Source of the DNA: an uncultured Bacilli bacterium
GTDB taxonomy: Bacteria > Bacillota_I > Bacilli_A > RF39 > UBA660
Length of the DNA stretch: 10,217 bases
Assembly: GCA_947629425.1 (NCBI GenBank)
Contig: CANRDR010000048.1
Location: 1-10,217, forward strand
Direction of reading: 5' to 3'
The notes beneath the pieces were generated by a model. It ran no database searches and was not told the origin of the DNA. It saw nothing but the letters and a program-made list of their open reading frames with translations. The first letter of the stretch is position 1, and each line of letters starts with the position of its first letter. Below are positions 7,127 to 10,217 of the stretch, one piece after another. A program made the translations under genes and the position numbers.

Positions 7127-7615
7127 TTAAATATAATCTAAAATAATTTTATATTCATTTACTAAATCTTCTAAACTATAATTTCCTATATTAGCAGGAG
7201 ATGTAGAAGGAAGATATATTGGCAATATTTTAGTATTTTTATAACAATATTTCATATATAAATTATATGATTTTTTTCCTGTTGTAAATATTGTTTTTAT
7301 ATTTGAATTTTTAATAATTTTATTAATATTGTTTGCTTTAACATTTTTTATAGTACTATCTTTAGAACCTATTATTTCACATGATTTAATAACATCAAAT
7401 AATGCAATATTATGTTTATATAAAAACTCTTTTTTATATTCTATATTATCTAATATTTTTTCATTAAAAATAATTTCTAATACTTTCCAAAATCTATTTT
7501 GTTTATGTGCATAATAAAAGTTATATTCTCTTGATTTAACAGATGGAATACTACCTAATATCAATATTTTAGAATTATTATTATAAACAGGTTCTAATGT
7601 ATGTTTAACTAACAT
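7127..7615 (-). CDS. Uracil-DNA glycosylase superfamily enzyme, hypoxanthine-DNA glycosylase (family 6)-like
   Basis: A 162-residue base-excision repair enzyme of the UDG superfamily, most like the DNA-deoxyinosine/hypoxanthine glycosylase branch. It would remove deaminated bases (hypoxanthine, perhaps uracil) in the cytoplasm. Motif I is ILILGSIPSVKSRE (17-30), followed by FYYAHKQNRFWKVL (33-46). N40 of that segment aligns with the Asn implicated in catalysis in family 6. ALFDVIKSCE (71-80) is the conserved helix start, and LPSTSPAN (135-142) is motif II. Length is as expected and no motif is missing. The ATG (complement of 7613-7615) is preceded by GAAGGA (complement of 7621-7626) at 5 bases. 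It is transcribed opposite to the polysaccharide block, divergently from the gene at 7704, and looks like a stand-alone housekeeping gene. No clear terminator is seen beyond 7127. Confidence 0.85.
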   Translation of the reverse strand: MLVKHTLEPVYNNNSKILILGSIPSVKSREYNFYYAHKQNRFWKVLEIIFNEKILDNIEYKKEFLYKHNIALFDVIKSCEIIGSKDSTIKNVKANNINKIIKNSNIKTIFTTGKKSYNLYMKYCYKNTKILPIYLPSTSPANIGNYSLEDLVNEYKIILDYI

Positions 7616-7636
7616 ATAATTCCTTCTTTCAAACTT

Positions 7637-7665
7637 ATTATAATATATTATTTTTAAAGTATAAA
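7637..7665 (-). promoter_or_regulatory. Promoter for the DNA glycosylase gene in the divergent gap
   Basis: On the minus strand TATAAT (complement of 7637-7642) lies 17 bases after TTTATA (complement of 7660-7665), which keeps four of the six consensus -35 bases. The leader would be about 15 bases. A plus-strand TATAAT at 7639-7644 overlaps it and could serve the divergent gene at 7704, though without a good -35. Confidence 0.4.
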
Positions 7666-7703
7666 TTATTATTTATTATTAATACTAATAATGGAGGATA
7701 ATT

Positions 7704-8141
7704 ATGAATGAAAATAAAGAACTACTTACATATTTATATCATGATATTAGTATGGCGTTAGATAATCTAACATTATTAATAAAAAAAATAAATAAAAAAG
7801 ATAATAAAATAAAAAAAGTTATTGAAGAAGTAATTAAAGGTTATGAAGAAAATTTAAAAGAAACAAAAAAATTATTAAAACAATTTAATTTTAAAGAAGA
7901 AAAATTACCATTAATAAATAAAATGGGAGCATATATGGGTATAAATATGGAAATAATGAAAGATAATAGTGATGCACGTATCGCTGATATGTTAATACAA
8001 GGTATGACTATGGGTATATTAAATGCAGAAAAAAATATACATAAATATGAAAATTATGCAGAAAAAGAAATAATAAATCTTGCTAATAATTTTAAAAAAT
8101 TTCAACAAGATAGTATAGAAAAACTAAAAAAATATTTATAA
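7704..8141 (+). CDS. Conserved-looking small all-helical protein of unknown function
   Basis: A 145-residue Lys/Glu-rich protein predicted to be almost wholly alpha-helical, with no signal peptide or membrane helix. The N-terminal half (about 1-63) reads as two amphipathic helices, beginning ELLTYLYHDISMALDNLTLL and continuing with KKVIEEVIKGYEENLKETKK. A Met- and Gly-rich centre, KMGAYMGINMEIMKD (73-87) then DARIADMLIQGMTMGILN (90-107), precedes a final helix with repeated Asn/Lys/Glu. Four helices of this length and several acidic/His positions (D14, H13, E52, E83) recall ferritin-like bundles such as the DUF2383/DUF305 type, but no metal-ligand pattern can be assigned. GGAGG (7693-7697) at 6 bases makes the ATG certain. 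It is divergent from the glycosylase gene, with no known partner nearby. It is clearly a real gene by ribosome site and composition. Confidence 0.75.
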   Translation: MNENKELLTYLYHDISMALDNLTLLIKKINKKDNKIKKVIEEVIKGYEENLKETKKLLKQFNFKEEKLPLINKMGAYMGINMEIMKDNSDARIADMLIQGMTMGILNAEKNIHKYENYAEKEIINLANNFKKFQQDSIEKLKKYL

Positions 8142-8165
8142 ATTAATATTATAAAAAGGTAATAA

Positions 8166-8491
8166 AAAATAACAAGTGGATTATATAGAACTGAATTTGT
8201 AATTGATTTAAATTATGAAATAAAGATGATTTTAAATTGCCTAAACTATATATCAAACGCAAAATCTTTTGAATATATAACAGAGAAGAACAAAATAAAA
8301 TATTGAAAGTGTGTTATTTAGTCAAGTATTTATTCGATTAAATGGATTAGAAGATTTAAATTCTAGTTAGAAATAGATACTTGTTAAAACATAAATTTTG
8401 TAGTATTATTTAAATAGAGTAAAAAATAAGAGTCACAGTTAAGTTAACAAGATTTGCTCAAAAAAATAAAAAATTATATACAAAGGATTGA
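8166..8491 (+). pseudogene. Decayed coding remnant in three frames
   Basis: Three open stretches follow one another in different frames. Positions 8166-8306 read protein-like sequence including SGLYRTEFVIDLNYEIKMIL and then TEKNKIKY, ending at TGA 8304-8306. From 8302 another frame continues IESVLFSQVFIRLNGLEDL to TAG 8368-8370, as if a single-base shift broke one gene. A third run, 8423-8491, reads VTVKLTRFAQKNKKLYTKD before TGA. None has a start codon with a ribosome site. The amino-acid make-up is more ordinary than random AT-rich translation gives, but short open runs also arise by chance. No family is recognised; it may be the stump of a gene lost next to the surface-protein locus. Confidence 0.35.
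8380..8451. repeat. 8-bp inverted repeat CTTGTTAA / TTAACAAG
   Basis: CTTGTTAA (8380-8387) is the exact reverse complement of TTAACAAG (8444-8451), separated by 56 bases and lying between the decayed fragments and the surface-protein promoter. The arms do not extend further, and chance is a fair explanation in AT-rich sequence. Confidence 0.3.
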
Positions 8492-8526
8492 ATTATATAA
8501 CCAATCTCTCTCATAGAAACATTTGT

Positions 8527-8576
8527 TTGGTATGGGGGGGGTTATACTTATATAATTTTTTTATATGGAAAAGGTG
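8527..8576 (+). promoter_or_regulatory. Promoter with a G8 tract in its spacer, plus ribosome site, for the surface protein
   Basis: TTGGTA (8527-8532, four of six consensus bases) and a perfect TATAAT (8551-8556) are 18 bases apart. The spacer contains eight consecutive G (8534-8541). Transcription would start near 8563. AAAAGGTG (8569-8576) follows, with its AGG 7 bases before the ATG at 8582. A second -10-like TATACT (8543-8548) directly follows the G run. Losing one G would restore a 17-base spacer; gain or loss of more would move it away from the optimum, the arrangement known from slipped-strand phase-variable promoters elsewhere. The elements are read from sequence; the switching is inferred. 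Confidence 0.6.
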
Positions 8577-8581
8577 TATAT

Positions 8582-10217
8582 ATGAAGAAAAGATATATAG
8601 TAGTGTTAATAGTAATGATAGTATGTATATTAAGTACAATAAAGTTTACATATGGAAGATTTACATATGAAAGTGAAGTAACTGGTTCAGTAACAACAAC
8701 ATCAAGAAATCCATTTAATATAGGAACACTTGCATATAGCATAGTAGATAATGCAATGAAAGTAGAAGATAATATAGATAAAACTATATATAGTGAAGAA
8801 CCAAAAACAACACCAGCACAAGAAATAAATGATGAAAATGAAAGAACACTATCAGTAACAGAAGATGATTTAGGAAATTCATACTACTATAGAGGAAATG
8901 TAAAAGATAATTATATAGATTTTAATAATATGTGTTGGCGTATCGTAAGAATAGAAGGAGATGGTGCAATTAAATTAATACTGGAAGATAAGGAAAATAC
9001 ATGTAGTGAAGCAGTAGGTAGTGGCGATAGTGCTAGTATAGGACAAGGTACATTTGGATATAAAGGAGAAAAAACAGAAGGAAATCCAAGAAAAGCAGAT
9101 TATGAAAATTGTGAAAAAGATAGCGATACATGTATGAAAAAACAATTTGATAATTGGTTTAATGAAAACAATTTTGATAAAAGATTATTAAAAGAAGATA
9201 AATGGAATTTAGGAGATTTAGAAACTTTATATACTCCACGTACTACAGAAATTTGTGATATTACAAAATATAATAGATGCAATTATGAAGCACTTACTAG
9301 ATTAGGTACACAAAAAAAATCATTATTAAAATCTACAGAAAAAGCAACAAAAATAAATTCATATATAGGCACATTAACTTCAGATGAAGTAGCATTGGCA
9401 GGAACAATATATTTTCAAGAAGGTAAAACACATTCAAATTATTACTTATTTAAAAATATTGGTTTTTCTCTTATGTCGCTTTCAGAATATTATGGCGCAA
9501 TAAGCGGATATACTACTTATACTGATATAAGATTTGTATTCATGCAAGGGGGATATGTAGGAGAACTTGAATTATCTTCGCAACAAAGTTTAAGACCATC
9601 TATAGTATTAAAGAAAGATATAAAACTATTAAGTGGAAATGGTACAAAAAATAATGCATATAAAGTAGATGAAAATCCATTTGAAGAAAATACATTAGCA
9701 TATGAAATAGTAAAGAATGCACAAGATGTAAAAAATGGAGAAACAACAAATAATACAACAAAATTATCACCAGTACCAGAAAGTATACCAGCACAACAAG
9801 CCAATAGTGTGAGTGAAAGAACACTAAGTATAACAAAAGATGATTTAGGTAAATCATATTATTATAGGGGAAATGTTATTGATAATTATTTAAATTTTAA
9901 TAATATGTGTTGGAGAATAGTAAGAATCCAAGGTGATGGAAGTGTCAAGTTAATATTAGAAGATAAAATACAAACATGTGAAATAGCAACAGGAGGAGAT
10001 AATGCATTTATTGCAAATGCTGTATATTATGGTAATACTGGTGCTAAACCATACTATTTAAATTGTAGTGCTCAAACTGAGGAAAATTGTCTAAGAAAAA
10101 CATATCAAAACTGGTATATTTCATCAGGATTAGTAAATCTTAAAGATAAATTAAAATATGAAACATGGAATATAGGAGATTGGACAACTTATTATGATTT
10201 TGATGGAAATAAATTAG
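8582..10217 (+). CDS. Large exported modular surface protein with tandem WRIVR-type domains (3' end outside window)
   Basis: The frame from ATG 8582 is open to the right edge: 545 codons without a stop, so the protein is incomplete. Residues 1-25 (MKKRYIVVLIVMIVCILS then TIKFTYG) form a basic start plus hydrophobic core, with a likely cleavage or anchor boundary before RFTYESEVTGS. That resembles SipW-dependent/TasA-like or pilin-like exported proteins. Residues 43-364 form one module and 365 onward a second. Each opens NPF...TLAY-IV-NA, then ERTLS, DDLG-SYYYRGNV-DNY, FNNMCWRIVRI, GDG, KLILED. The first module ends SDEVALAG (267), then RPSIVLKKDIKLLSGNGT (338-355). This layout recalls repeat-bearing surface proteins of gut Bacillota and DUF6273-like domains. 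Cysteines recur in register (C118/C443, C141/C466), unusual for an exported Bacillota protein. AAAAGGTG precedes the ATG. Function is unknown; surface display or adhesion is inferred. Confidence 0.85.
   Translation, partial: MKKRYIVVLIVMIVCILSTIKFTYGRFTYESEVTGSVTTTSRNPFNIGTLAYSIVDNAMKVEDNIDKTIYSEEPKTTPAQEINDENERTLSVTEDDLGNSYYYRGNVKDNYIDFNNMCWRIVRIEGDGAIKLILEDKENTCSEAVGSGDSASIGQGTFGYKGEKTEGNPRKADYENCEKDSDTCMKKQFDNWFNENNFDKRLLKEDKWNLGDLETLYTPRTTEICDITKYNRCNYEALTRLGTQKKSLLKSTEKATKINSYIGTLTSDEVALAGTIYFQEGKTHSNYYLFKNIGFSLMSLSEYYGAISGYTTYTDIRFVFMQGGYVGELELSSQQSLRPSIVLKKDIKLLSGNGTKNNAYKVDENPFEENTLAYEIVKNAQDVKNGETTNNTTKLSPVPESIPAQQANSVSERTLSITKDDLGKSYYYRGNVIDNYLNFNNMCWRIVRIQGDGSVKLILEDKIQTCEIATGGDNAFIANAVYYGNTGAKPYYLNCSAQTEENCLRKTYQNWYISSGLVNLKDKLKYETWNIGDWTTYYDFDGNKL
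8708..9673 (+). repeat. First protein-level module of the surface protein (complete)
   Basis: Residues 43-364. It runs from NPFNIGTLAYSIVDNA through the NNMCWRIVRI core (W119) to GNGTKNNAYKVDE, where the next copy begins. Spacing between equivalent residues is about 322-325 (N43 to N365, W119 to W444). Confidence 0.8.
9674..10217 (+). repeat. Second module of the surface protein (cut by window edge)
   Basis: Starts with NPFEENTLAYEIVKNA, then a Thr/Asn/Pro-rich linker (about 385-410), ERTLSITKDDLGKSYYYRG, and the NNMCWRIVRIQGDG core (W444). It continues to NWY and ETWNIGDW, matching NWF and DKWNLGD of the first module. Identity is high in the core and low after the conserved Cys, so the copies have diverged rather than arisen recently. 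Confidence 0.8.

Noticed and set aside
8496..8546. Invertible promoter flanked by TATAACC / GGTTATA
   Set aside because: The arms are only 7 bp, the right arm lies inside the promoter itself and no recombinase gene is visible. Spacer-length switching by the G tract is the simpler reading.
8488..8670. Forward 60-codon frame starting at TTG and spanning the G8 tract
   Set aside because: The purine-rich AAAGGA directly abuts the TTG with no spacer. The frame also runs through the promoter and ribosome site of the 8582 gene in a different frame, and its composition is not protein-like.
1..10217. Mycoplasma-type genetic code (TGA as Trp)
   Set aside because: All tryptophans in the recognised motifs are TGG and no gene contains an in-frame TGA, so the standard bacterial code fits.
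1..10217. tRNA, rRNA, riboswitch or insertion sequence
   Set aside because: No cloverleaf with a TTC-type T-loop, no rRNA-like GC-rich block, no known riboswitch core and no transposase-like frame with terminal repeats was seen on either strand.

Overview
The window is extremely AT-rich and reads with the standard genetic code: Trp is TGG, and no gene needs TGA read through. Short genes with strong GGAGG-type ribosome sites and very AT-rich codons suggest a small-genome, low-GC member of the Bacillota, such as gut Bacilli near the Erysipelotrichales/RF39 group. A code-4 mycoplasma does not fit. The assignment is inferred from composition and protein style; no rRNA or other marker gene is present.

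Layout. Positions 1-107 hold the tail of an unidentified gene, followed by an intrinsic terminator (145-169). An intergenic region with two palindromes leads to a rightward block of four genes. The first (412-3600) is a 1062-residue fusion of a multi-spanning O-antigen polymerase/ligase-like domain, a GT4 glycosyltransferase and a GT26 (WecG/TagA/CpsF) glycosyltransferase. A degenerate repeat remnant follows. Next come a DUF4143-type AAA ATPase (3723-5027), a GT-C membrane glycosyltransferase (5041-6378) and a GNAT acetyltransferase (6420-6944), closed by a strong terminator at 6972-7006. The fusion and the GT-C enzyme point to assembly of a surface glycopolymer on an undecaprenyl carrier; the ATPase and acetyltransferase have no evident pathway link.

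The convergent gap 7007-7126 holds four tandem 11-bp repeats that are conspicuously GC-rich for this DNA. A leftward gene (7127-7615) encodes a family-6-like uracil/hypoxanthine-DNA glycosylase. Divergent from it is a small helical protein of unknown function (7704-8141).

Positions 8142-8526 hold only decayed coding fragments. From 8582 to the window end runs a large exported protein built of tandem ~325-residue modules, open at the right edge. Its predicted promoter has a run of eight G within the -35/-10 spacer. In DNA this AT-rich, that is a strong candidate for a slipped-strand phase-variation switch controlling a surface protein.

The two most notable items are the single-chain polymerase-GT4-GT26 fusion and the poly-G promoter in front of the modular surface protein.
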